64,000 nt of DNA, from assembly GCA_037501455.1 (NCBI GenBank), contig CM074858.1, positions 82,930,501 through 82,994,500 of the forward strand, written 5' to 3'. The notes under the pieces were generated by a model that worked only from the letters and a program-made list of their open reading frames with translations, was not told the origin of the DNA and made no database searches. The number at the start of each line of letters is the position of its first letter. The first letter of the stretch is position 1. This DNA is from Lantana camara (Eukaryota > Streptophyta > Magnoliopsida > Lamiales > Verbenaceae). The position numbers and the translations under genes are program-made. Positions 23,376-34,369 of this stretch are shown in pieces.

Positions 23376-23696
23376 CCCACGACTCGCGGACATTCTAAGT
23401 AAGAACCCTAGGTAGGTACAACTTACCAATTCTAACACCTTTAGAATTCTTAGTAATTGTTTTTGCATCACCTATCTTTCAATATGGACCCACAACTCGT
23501 GCGACATCCATATTTACTTAGGCGTTAAGCTAGACCCATCAATCATAAGATCATGACCAAAACTTAGTTCGAACGACCCACGACTCGCGGACATCGCCCT
23601 TGCTAAAATTGACCACGAAATATTGATCATTTAAAATGATTAATTAGGTAACTAAGAACTAATAAGCTCCACTAGCTATCCCACGACTCGCGGACA
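23376..23696. repeat. Four dispersed copies of a 17-mer in Copia1 leader
   Basis: CCCACGACTCGCGGACA occurs at 23376-23392, 23577-23593 and 23680-23696, with a variant (CCCACAACTCGTGCGACA) at about 23489-23506. Spacing is 88-113 bp. The text between copies is unrelated, so this is not an ordinary tandem repeat. Confidence 0.8.
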
Positions 23697-24894
23697 ATAA
23701 CTAGCTTTACTTACTAAACTTAAAACCTATTGATGGAATGCTAGGAATTTAATTCAAAATTTGCATCTCGAATTAAACACCTATTTGTTCGAAATTAGCT
23801 TAATATTTAATGGGAATTTTCGAATCAACCGGAGAGTTGTCCGGTTCGACCTCACCAACATATATGTTATCCAATTTTATTAGTCTTGATTAATGCAAGT
23901 ACACTTTAATGCATATCAAACAAGCACATAAACAGATAACATGTCCTAGCATGATACTAACATGTAATGATCATGGGTTCTACCTATCTTATGCGTGATA
24001 TGTGGGAGCCACTCCACAATCAAAAGTTCTAACATACATGCCACATAAACAGTTTAAATCACATAAGGGAAAGCGGTAACAAAATACGAGACCTATCTCT
24101 ATTACATTTAACAATTGAGATTCCCCTCCCTAACATTTTGAGGGGTTTTCACTTATGACCTCCTTGTTACTTGAATGTGGTCCATCTTACTCCATGGGTG
24201 CATTGTCTCCAAAATGAAAATAAAACCTCACCACCTATCTCTACTCTCAAATTACAATAAAAGGAAAAAGACATAAAGTAATAAGGCTCAATCTTCATAT
24301 TGGCCTTAGACAATTACACGGGGCATACCCCGGCCTCAAAAACAGTAATATGGAAAGCCACATAATAAATCACATAACAGTACGCACATAAGTGAGGCTC
24401 CAACCTCAATTGAAAAACGCAACTATAGGGCTCCAACCCCAATTTGAACCATCCATGTGCATAAATTAAAACCATACATAGATCTAAACCCATGATCACC
24501 TAACATGCTTTTGCGAGAATTTAAATTTAGCCAATAAATTAAAATTCTCGTTTCAAGTCCTAATGACTTAAAACACGACTTAGATGCAATTCTTGTTCAA
24601 GAGCCTTTTCAATAAAACCCGAAAAACAACAAACCAATAAAATTCCAATTAATTTCAAAAATTAATAATTTTATTCTTTCATTATTTTCAGAAAATAAAA
24701 TTCATAATTTTCCCAAAATCCAAATCGCTTTAATTTCTCAAAAATCCCAATTTAATCAAAATTTTAGAATAATTTTATTTTAGCAAAACTGATTTTAAAA
24801 GATAAAATTAAAATAAAATTAAACCGGGATTTTCAAGGACCGAAAACTCGAAACACGAAACACGAAGATTGGCCCAAAACCATCCGCCCAAAGG

Positions 24895-25200
24895 AGGGCA
24901 TCGCCGCGCGGCATCAGGAGCGCGCGCCAGCTGTGCGCACAGCGTGCGACAATTGCCGCCCGCGTGCGCGCGCTGGGCGCGCTCCTCGTGCGCTTGTCGC
25001 GCGCAGCAATGCCCGCCCGATGGCGGGCGATCTCGGCCAGGGCGTCCCGCTCTGTTGCGGGACGGTGCGGGCGGCTGTCCCGCGCGGGTGCGGGACAGGC
25101 GAGCAGTCGCGCCTAGGCGCGGGCGGGAGGGCCTCCCGCGTGGTTGCGGGAGGGCTGGGCGGTGGCGACGGGCTGGGCGTGCGACTTGCTAGCACGCCTA
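24895..25200 (-). repeat. GC-rich hairpin array in Copia1 leader
   Basis: A block of visibly very high GC in an AT-rich leader. Stems: GCCCGCC/GGCGGGC (25011-25028), GTCCCGC/GCGGGAC (25044-25063), CTGTCCCGC/GCGGGACAG (25075-25098), palindrome GCGCCTAGGCGC (25109-25120) and CCTCCCGC/GCGGGAGG (25132-25153). The three CCCGC stems each have a 6-nt loop, and their outer pairs differ but remain complementary. ORFs across the block are compositional artefacts. Confidence 0.8.
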
Positions 25201-25465
25201 GGCTCGTCCTATTTCGTGTTCGTTTCGTATTTTTAAAGTTTTTCCAAAACCCGTTTCAATTAAAAAATTCGATTTAGATAAATTTCAACTAAAACAATTT
25301 TCAAAAACACGATTTGAGAAAACAGTTTTAGAAATTTAGAAAAAATTACAGTTTCGTATTTCAGGCTTTCTAAAAGAACTCATGAATACCTAATTCGCAT
25401 CTAAGCCTGAGAATTTCTACCAAATTCAGAATAATTGAGACGAATCGGAAACACGATTAACGAGG

Positions 25466-25479
25466 TGGCTCTGATACCA
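25466..25479 (-). other. Copia1 primer binding site (tRNA-iMet)
   Basis: Minus strand TGGTATCAGAGCCA, 2 nt from the 5' LTR at 25482. It matches the 3' end of initiator tRNA-Met. Confidence 0.9.
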
Positions 25480-25481
25480 CT

Positions 25482-27413
25482 TGTTGGAAAGCACGAATCA
25501 GAAAGCAGCGGAATTTAAAAAATTTTTCCAACAAAAAGATCTAGGACTCGCAATCGTGTAACCAAATTCGTAAAGATAGAAAACTTACTTTTCTTTTATT
25601 CTTTCTTGAAGCGTTTCAAGCCACCCAAGAACGCTCTTCTCGCGGCTTGATCCCCTCTCCTTTGGTAAAGCTCGAATCTTCAAACTTCTAACTTGAAGTC
25701 TCTAGAGAAAGTCCACCAACTTGATCACAATCTAACTAGTAAGGATGCTAGTTCTCTAGTTAGTGTTTAGGCTTAACCTAGGGTTTAATTTAATCTTGGA
25801 GAAAGGAAGGTGTTCAACACATGAACCAAGAATTGTCAATTAGCTCTAAAGGGGAGCATGAGCTCCCCTATATATAGGAAAGGGGAGGGACGGCCGAACT
25901 CCTTGTTGGGCAAGGATTTGGTTTGTCTCTCTCCTATTACTTGATCATCAAGTATTTTCCAACTTTGACTTTGAATTCTAATTCAAGTCAACTTTTAAGA
26001 GAGCTAAAAATATCCAAACTATTTTTGGATAATTTTATACTTTATTTATTATAAAATAAATAACTTATTTTTATCTAATTAATTAATTCGTAATTAATTA
26101 ACTAGATTATTTTCTCCAAAATTAGACTTTCTTTTTAATTCAAAATTAAACCAAAGTCTATTAAATAATTAACTAATTAATTATTTAATATATATACAAT
26201 ATACATATATACACACGTGTGTGACACGTGTCACTCACGTGAGCCACACGTGTGACTTCACACGTGTGGAACCCTCTTGGCCCGATTAACTCGTTTAATC
26301 ATTTTCAAGCCTCAACTCATGTAACCAAGTTGTTGTGTGTGACCCTCTAGGTTCTCAATTCAATTAGCTGTGACCCTAATTAATTAATTCACTAATTAAT
26401 TAATCAGTCCACAGATTAAACGACCATAGTCTAGCAACAGGTGTTTAACCCCTAGCTGAATTGGAATGTTCGGATTCGACAGAACCTTTAAGTCATTGAT
26501 TCATTTGAGATACAATCCTCCTACTTACTATCTCTCAACCAAGATCTAGGGCAAGGGAATAATCAGAACCCTAATAATCCAGTCTTAAAGCTAAGTGCAT
26601 TTCATATCCATTTGATCTCAATCCAAGAAACCCTTTTCTTGATGTCTTGATCTACTGCCTTGGCCAAGGACTCCATATGGCGTATGAATGACTTACACAG
26701 TAAGAGATCACCTTGCAAATGCAAGTGTAGGTCCTATCTTGATTCTCATTCACTTTCATGAATCACTTGTGCAGTCCCAGCATAAGCCTTGAATCAGTTG
26801 TCTAAGGCCACACCCTTTAAAGCTTATACCTAAGACTACAGAGTTAACTCATAAAGTGACAAGGAACCTCAAGTCTAAGGATCAATTAATCACATCAATG
26901 ACTCGTGAGATATTTCCTAATCTGGAAGTTTCCATTTCCTGAAATAGAAACTTCCTTTCCCATTTAGGAATGTTCTCACACGGGCACCTCAGTGAACTTA
27001 CTTATTAAAGTAAGCACCCTCATGTATCACGCACGTATCAACTATACACTTTGCACCTCCATGAAACAAGGTGGTCCTTCTTAAGGGCGTGATCCCACAA
27101 GCAAGCCTTAGAGGAGTCAGGTTGACACTCCCACTGTCTGTAGGACTCATCGGCTTGGAGTATTTTACTAATCATGACTTATGTGATATAGGGCTCGTTT
27201 CATGAACCATTTCACCTAAATGGTAGAGTCCTAAAGTCATCAGGATTAGGGGAGTTCTCATACATGCACAGCTAAAGTAAACGCATACCAAACAAGAGCA
27301 TATAAAGAAGTGTTGCCTCAATTCGTTATTTCATTCAAAGATTGTCTGTGATTACAATAAGGAAAAGCACAAAGCGGATATACAATCGGCTTTCTAGGGT
27401 ACTATTCCTAACA
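25482..27413 (-). repeat. Copia1 5' LTR (right)
   Basis: 1,932 bp, TGTTGGAAAGC..TTCCTAACA. It lacks 15 bp of the G-box cluster found in the left LTR. Confidence 0.95.
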
Positions 27414-28325
27414 ACATGAAGGTTTGAAGTTCATTTATTCCATATCTTTCATGAATCATATCAAATCGAGCCATAAACTTTACATATTAATCATAACTCA
27501 TACTATAACATGTTTACAATGCATGTGAGCCATAAATGAAATGAGAAATTATCATATGAGGCCAATAAATGAAGGAACAATTCATGCATGCAAACTAGAG
27601 AGTATTTACCACTCATCACATCCCCATTAATCTTGCCATAAGAATCATAATTCACAAAATGTTTAACAAAACCACATTATGATTTCATAATATACAAGTT
27701 AACACATAATATAACATATTAACGAAATATATAAGTCATGGAAGAAGCTATACACAATATACAAAACAATTTAAATGAAGCAAACCATTCGTGCATGTAT
27801 AAGAGTAGTACATAAACGTTCATATTGTCATTTCACGTTTATACATTACATTCATAGCATAAAATTCATAATCATATCAAGATATATCACATATAATAAA
27901 TTAAGCAAGCATACAATTCATTCAAACCACATATGGAGTCCGACGAAGTGGAGGGAAAGCAAGAAAACGGATTGAGCAAGCTTTTGGTGAGAGCTGACAG
28001 TTTCCGGGAATGCACGAGTTGTAAAGAATTTAACATATCTTGACTTCTAGAATTTGGAATAGAGTTTTGTTTGTTTGGAATGAAACTACACATAGGCCTT
28101 TCGGATGATATGTGGCCCAAATCATGGTTCAAAGCGATATGGAAATGGCGAAGGTCCGAAGTTGGGTGAGTGCAGTGTTCCGGTAAGATGGCGACACCAA
28201 AAATAATTACTTATATCTCACAAATTAGAAGGATAATGAGGTGATTCCAATTGGAGAATATTCTAGACTTCAAGTGGTTTCTGTGGGTTCAAAATTCAGG
28301 TCAATCGAAGTTCGTTTGAATGGAG

Positions 28326-28446
28326 CGCGGCCGCGACAAAGTTGCACTGAAAAACAGTTGCAACTGCGAAGGCAATACAGTAGCTCCAAAAGGGGGATGG
28401 TCGCGGCCGCGACACTTTTAAGGGTAAAAAGGGCTCGGTCGCGACC
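28326..28446. repeat. GC palindromes in G2 solo LTR
   Basis: GCGGCCGC (28326-28333), the perfect 14-mer GTCGCGGCCGCGAC (28400-28413) and GGTCGCGACC (28437-28446), in an otherwise AT-rich stretch. Position in the LTR is comparable with the TekayA array, but the stem sequences differ. The second copy of this LTR has lost the region. Confidence 0.7.
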
Positions 28447-29223
28447 CTATACCAGGCGAGAAAGTTTAAAAATCGAAGGAAGAACGCAGGGGAGCTCATC
28501 TCGGGCTCCCGTAAGGACCGGCAACACCACAAATCACACAAAACAACCAAATATAACATATATATACACATAGCACTCATCAATTCATGAATTAATCCAT
28601 CAAATTATATAAATCCAAATTTATATATACATATCTATACACATATACCTTGGAATAGAGAGGAGAAGAGAATAAGGAAGATGGTAAGCTTGAAGCTTGA
28701 ACTTGAGGGAGAAGAATGGAGCTTGGAATCTTGCCTTCTTGCTTCATGGTTGGATCAAATTGGAGAGGGAAAGGATGGAGGGTTTTTCTTGCTCTTGTGT
28801 GAGAAAAATGAAGAAGAAAAGAGGGTGAGTATGTATATACATACATATCGTGCAACAAGGAAGGAAAAGGGAGAAAAATTGCCAACAAATCCCTCAACAA
28901 TTTAAGTGTTCCATTAAGGTCCCGAGATTTAATAGGGGAACAATTAAGGTCCAAATCAAAATTCGATTAAGTCCAAGGATTTAATATAATATCAAGTAAG
29001 TACATAATCGAAATAAAACATTTAATTAACAAGTAAACAAATTAAAAACGAGTTTAAGTAACATAATCACTTAAGTCATATAGGTCACATAATAACAATT
29101 AGTTCAAGAAATTATTAAATTAAATAATCACTTAGCAATTAAAACATAATTAAACCACATATCACTCGGCCTAAACCCACTCGTGATGTCATACCTGTAC
29201 GGCTGAAAAGTCGGGGCGTTACA

Positions 29224-29333
29224 CCTATCTTGTTGCATGGCTCGGGTAAGGCACATGGTATGGAGCATAGCTTAGTGTTGCCCATCATAATCATAACATA
29301 CAAACTTACATATACTCATACTTAACATATCAT
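29224..29333 (-). repeat. G3 host sequence right of G2
   Basis: Starts with the CCTAT duplication. Matches 57411-57520 with four transitions in 110 bases, showing that the same G2 insertion junction exists twice in the window. Confidence 0.85.
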
Positions 29334-29700
29334 CTATCTTTTGGGAAAAATTTTTAAATTTCCGCTGTGTTTCTGTCTTGTTTTCCCAACAGTAAGCACA
29401 TAAACAATATTATAAATAGATAAAAGCATAAATAAATAAATCAAACGCGCACTTAACACTCTCGTTACGGCGTACCTATACGGCCGAAAAGTCGGGACGT
29501 TACGCCATTGATGACGAGGTCACTCCGTAGGTGTTGGTTTTGGTCTCTTTTGCCCGGTTTTGTCAGTGTAAGGTGAGGTTAGGTTATAGTTAAACCCTAA
29601 TGAAATATGTCCTCTATGTATGCATGAGAATATAAGCCTTATGTATACGTAAGTATGTGTGAGATATATATATGCGTATGTCTCTGTCCTATGATATGGA
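29334..29700. other. 367-bp inverted segment
   Basis: Read in reverse complement, 29700-29334 gives G3 sequence (as 57522-57716), then the LTR-B start, the CTTAC target site, and the first 58 bp of a copia LTR (TGTTGGGAAAAC..). On both sides the flanking sequence continues in the normal orientation. The target duplication is CTTAC at 31749-31753 but its complement GTAAG at 29392-29396, which only an inversion explains. Confidence 0.85.
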
Positions 29701-31748
29701 ACAGAATCGAAAACTTGCAATTCCTATTTCCAGATTCGTAGAGATCAAGAAACTCACTTAGGTAGTAGCTTTCTTGACACGTTTTGAGCCGTCCTCAAAC
29801 GTGCTTCATGCGGTAATGGCAACCCGTCCCTCGAAAATCTCTTTCTACTTCAGAATCCATTGTAGAGATAGCAATCCATACCAACCTAGATTCAAATCAT
29901 GTTAGGGAAGGTTGCTTAACGATATAACATAAAGAAAGAAACATGAAACAAGAAAGGTATGATTAAAACTCCCTTCGAAACCAGTTTTGTGAAAGTAGAA
30001 ATCTGCCCGCCATAAAACCCTCTTGAAAAAATTCATCCTTCAAGATATGGACGAATGGTTTTCGCTATCTTCTTTGGTTCGATTTTTTCACTTCTATTCT
30101 GTTGGGTTCAGAATCGTTTCATCATCCCTTGTGGTCGTTTTTCTTGATCCCCAAAAGTTCCTTCGAATCTTTCAAGACTTCACGATAGAAGCCCTCTATA
30201 TAGGGTTAGGGTTCGAACCCCATTCCTTATTGGACAAGGAATTCCAAACTCCTTTGGAAAGAGATTTCTTGGTTGGAGACTAAGTCTCTTACTTTGACCA
30301 AAAGTCTTCCTAGTGATCAACTTGGAAAGCAAGATTCTAATCTAACCCTTTTAGATTATTAATTTTACTTTATTTATTTTACAATAAATAACTTGAAGAC
30401 TAATAATATAATTACTTCATAATTAATTATTTATTAGATTTTATTTCTCCAAATTAGAACTTTAATATTAATTCAAAATTAAATCAAAGTCCACTAAATA
30501 ATTAACACATTAATTATTTAATATTTATACACATACATACAAGTGACTACACGTGTCCATAAGGACACGTGTAACTTACACGTGTGGACCCCACCATTCA
30601 CTTAATGGTTCGATCAACTCGTTTAATCGATTCAAGCCTTAACCCACGTGACCGGGTTGTTGTGTGTGACCCTCTAGGTTCTTAATTCAATTAGCAGGGA
30701 CCCCAATTAATTAATTCTCTAATTAATTAATCAGTCCACATATCAAATGACCATAGTCTAGCAACAGGTGTTTGACCCCTAGCTGAATAAGAATGTCTCG
30801 ATTCGACAGAACCTTTAAGTCATTGATTCATGTGAGATATAATCCTCCTACACCCCATCTCTCAACCAAGATCTAGGGTAAGGGAATAATTAGATCCCTA
30901 ATAATCTTGATCTTAAAGCTAAGTGCATTTCATATCCATTTGATCTCAATCCAAGAAACCCTTTTCTTGATGTCTTGATCTATTGCCTTGGCTAAGGGCT
31001 CTATATGGTATATGAATGACTTACACAATAAGAGATCACCTTGCAAATGCAAGTGTAGGTCCTTTCTTGATTCTCATTCACTTCCATGAATCACTTGTGC
31101 AGCCCCAGCATAAGCCTTGAATCAGTTGTCTAAGGCAACGCCCTTAAAGCTTATACCTAAGACTACAGAGTTAACTCATAAAGTGATATGGAACCTCAAG
31201 TCTAAGGATCAATTAATCACATCAATGACTCGTGAGATATTTCCTAATCTGGAAGTTTCCATTTCCTGAAATAGAAACTTCGTTTCCCATTTAGGAATCT
31301 TCTCACAGGGGGCACCTCAGTGAACTTACTTATGGAAGTAAGCACCCTTATGTATCACGCACGTATCAACTATACACTTTGCACATCCATGAAATAAGGT
31401 GGTCCTTCTTAAGGGCGTGATCCCACAAGCAAGCCTTAAAGGATCCAGGTTGACACTCCCACTGTCTGTAGGACTCATCAGCTTGGAGTATTTTACTAAT
31501 CATGACTTATGTGATATAGGGCTCGTTTCATGAACCATTTCACCTAAATGGTAGAGTCCTAAAGTCATCAGGATTAGGGGAGTTTTCATACATGCACAGC
31601 TAAAGTAAACGCATACCAAACAAGAGCATATAAAAAAGTGTTTGCCTATGATATTAATCAATCGTATATATTCAAAGATTGTCTGTGATACTAGGAAAGT
31701 CCCAAAACAGATTATGACCAATCGGCTTTCTAGGGCACTTTTCCAACA
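29701..31748 (-). repeat. Copia solo LTR in LTR-B (main part)
   Basis: Together with 58 inverted bases at 29334-29391 this is a copia LTR of about 2.1 kb ending CTTTTCCAACA, inserted into LTR-B at CTTAC. The empty site is readable at about 57827-57836. It is a relative of the Copia1 LTR with scattered differences throughout; no internal region. Confidence 0.85.
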
Positions 31749-31753
31749 CTTAC

Positions 31754-31991
31754 TTGAATTTATTTGAATTAAATTTGAATATGAATTTTGAACGCATATG
31801 CTCGTTATTCTTGAAACTTGATCCGTATGTGCCGTATTTGATTTTTGATTTTTGTAATAATTCTATGCATGAAATACATGATTTATGCATTTATATGCTC
31901 GTTAATCGTTTTGGGTTCGTTTGATACGGTTCTTAAACCATTTTATTTGTTATGGTACTCGAAGGCTTAACTCGTTTTAGCGCGCCTTGGG
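31754..31991 (+). repeat. LTR-B fragment (Tekay-like), duplicated-block copy 1
   Basis: Collinear with about 57834-58077. It stops after CGCGCCTTGGG, where about 790 bp present in the other copy (58078 to about 58868) are missing, and copia LTR sequence follows. Confidence 0.8.
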
Positions 31992-33763
31992 ATTGTATAT
32001 GACTCCCCTAATCAATATGACTTATAGGACTCAAGCATTTAGGTGAAATGGTTCATGGAATGAGCCCTATATCACATAAGTCATGATATGAAATCACTCC
32101 AAGACGATGAGTCCTAAAGACAGTGGGAGTGTCGACTTGACTCATTCGAGGGTTGCTCGTGTGATCACACCCTTAAGAAGGACCACCTTTTTTCATGGGG
32201 TACAAAGTGTATTGATGATACGTACGTGGTACATGGGGGTGCTTGCTTACTCTAAGTAGGTACACTGAGGTGTCCCGTGTGAGAAGATTCTTAAATGGGA
32301 AAGGAAGTTTCTATTTCTGGAAATAGAAACTTCCAGATTAGGAAATATCTCACGAATCGTTGATGTGATTAAGTGATAATTAGACTTGAGGTTCCATTGA
32401 TACTTTATGAGCTAACTCTGTAGTCTTAGGTATAAGCTTTAAAGGGTGTCACCTTAGACAACTGATTCAAAGCTTATGCTGGGACTGCACAAGTGGCACA
32501 TGAAAGTATATGAGAATCGATAAAGGACCTACGCTTGCGTTAGCAAGTTGATCTCTTATTGTGTAAGTCATTCATATGCCATCTAGGAGTCCTTGACCAA
32601 GAGAGTTGATCAAGACATCAAGAAATGAGTTTCTTTGATTGAGATCAAATGGATATGACATGCACTTAACATTAAGATCAAGATTATTAGGGTTCTAATT
32701 ATTCCCTTACCCTAGATCTTGATTGAGAGATGGGACGTAGGAGGATTGTATCTCACATGAATCAATGACTTAAAGGTTCTTTCGAATTGAGACATTCTTA
32801 TTCAGCTAGGGGTCATATACCTGTTGCTATACTATGGTCTTATGATCTATGGACTGATTAATTAATTAGGCATTAATTAATTAGGGTCACTGCTAATTGA
32901 ATTAAGAACCTAGAGTGTCACACATAACAACACGGTCACGTGGGTTAAGGCTTGAAATCGATTAAACGAGTTGATCGGACCACTGGGAGATTGGTGGGGT
33001 CCACACGTATGGAACACGTGTGGGATGCCACGTGTGTGTATGTGGTTAAATAATTAATCTTGATTAATTATTTAATGGACTTTAATTTAATTATGAATTA
33101 ATATTAAAGTTCTAATTTGGAGAAATAAAGTCTAACAAATAGCTAATTAAGAATTAAGTAATTATTAGTCTTCAAGTTATTTATTATTAAATAAATAAAG
33201 TAAAATAAAATATCTAAGTGAGTTAGATATTATTCTTGCTTGACAAGTTGGTCAAAAGGAGACTTTTAGTCAAAGTAAGAGTCTTTCTCTCCAAGCAAGA
33301 AATCCCTTACCAAAAGATTTTAGAATTCTAGTCCAACAAGGAAAAGGGGTTTGAACCCTTATGCTATAAATAAGTGGGATTCGAACCCCATTAATGGTGA
33401 TAGATAAATTCTCCTTCTCAAATAATATACACAAAACCCTAGAGCTTAAACTCCGAATATAGAACTAGCATCCTCCATATTCGGATCGTGGTCGAGGTTG
33501 GTGGAATAATTCTCTATAGGGCTACTATCGTGAAGTCTTGAAAGATTCGAAGGAGCTTTTAGGGTCAAGCCACGTGAAGAGCGTTCTTGGACGGCTAGAA
33601 CGTGTCAAGAAAGCTACTATCTAAGTGAGTTTCTTGATCTCTACGAATTTGGGAATAGGAATTGCAAGATTCGATTCTATCTTATTAGGAAAAATTTTAA
33701 ATTTCCGCTGCGTTTCTGTTTCTTGATCTCTACGAATTTGGGAATAGGAATTGCATGATTCGA
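31992..33763 (+). repeat. Copia LTR, plus orientation, 5' end deleted
   Basis: Reverse orientation relative to the copia LTR at 29701-31748, forming an inverted repeat. It matches 58869-59430 in the second block and runs nearly to the LTR 3' end. Near that end a 44-bp stretch (33630-33674) is repeated at 33719-33763, after which G2 sequence begins. Confidence 0.85.
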
Positions 33764-34369
33764 TACATGAAGGTTGGAAGTTCAGTCATTCCATATCTTT
33801 GATGAATCATATCAAATCGAGCCATAAGCTTTATATATTAATCATAACTCATACTATAACATGTTTACAATGCATGTGAGTCATAAATGAAACGAGAAGT
33901 TATCATATGAGGCCAATAAACGAAGGAACAATTCATGCATGCAAACTAGAGAGTATTTACCACTCATCGCATCCTCGTTAAACTTGCCCGAAGAATCATA
34001 ATTCACAAAATGTTTAACAAAACCACATTATGATTTCATAATATACAAGTTAACACATAATATAATATATTAACGAAATATATAAGTCATGGAAGAAGCT
34101 ATACACAATATACAAAACAATTTAAACGAAGCAAACCATTTGTGCATGTATAAGAGTAGCACATAAATGTTCATGTTGTCATTTCACGTTTCTGCATTGC
34201 ATTCATAGCATGCAATTCATAATCATATCAAGATATATCACATATGATAAATTAAGCAAGCATACAATTCATTCAAACCACATATGGAGTCCGAGGAAGT
34301 GGAGGGAAAGCAAGAAAACGGATTGAGCAAGCTTTTGGTGAGAGCTGACAGTTTCCTGGAATGCACGAG
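33757..34369 (-). repeat. Second copy of G2 LTR (first part)
   Basis: Matches 27407-28014 of the first G2 at roughly 93-94 % by eye. It starts at the TCGATACATG point where Copia1 sits in the first copy, and is interrupted by Athila at 34370. It resumes at 47043-47223 (match to about 28008-28193). Confidence 0.85.

Larger units (their letters stand above)
23169..25465 (-). other. Copia1 5' leader (untranslated)
   Basis: About 2.3 kb between PBS and gag, with no credible ORF. It contains four near-identical 17-mers (23376-23696), a middle AT-rich section, and a sharply GC-rich hairpin block (24895-25200). Long leaders can hold packaging and dimerisation signals (family knowledge); none can be assigned here without structure data. 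Confidence 0.75.
7257..27413 (-). mobile_element. Copia1: complete Ty1-copia element, split by TekayA
   Basis: LTRs 7257-9203 and 25482-27413 with TG..CA ends, and target duplication ACATG at 7252-7256 and 27414-27418. Order on the minus strand: 5' LTR, PBS for initiator tRNA-Met, leader of about 2.3 kb, gag, protease, integrase, RT, RNase H, PPT, 3' LTR. Integrase before RT is the copia order. LTR length of about 1.9 kb and termini resemble the Angela lineage (inference). Without the nested 10-kb TekayA the element is about 10.1 kb. By eye the two LTRs differ by about 12 substitutions and one 15-bp indel. The uninterrupted target (CGATACATGAAGG) is visible in the duplicated copy at about 33761, confirming the insertion point. 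Confidence 0.95.
5876..29223 (-). mobile_element. Tekay-like solo LTR (G2) split by Copia1
   Basis: Left piece 5876-7256 and right piece 27414-29223 join to about 3.19 kb. Ends are TGTAGCGCCCC and GGGGCGTTACA, and a 5-bp duplication CCTAT flanks both sides (5871-5875, 29224-29228). There is no internal region other than the later insertion, so this is a solo LTR left by LTR-LTR recombination. The orientation follows from the right end, whose reverse complement (TGTAACGCCCCGAC..) is the usual LTR start in this family. The left piece shares the 6470-6830 block with the LTR at 59729-63221. Confidence 0.85.

Noticed and set aside
24869..25277. Overlapping ORFs of about 100 residues on both strands in the GC-rich block
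   Set aside because: Arg/Ala/Gly-rich translations in several frames at once are caused by GC content and lack of stop codons; the block sits in an untranslated leader and is full of hairpins.
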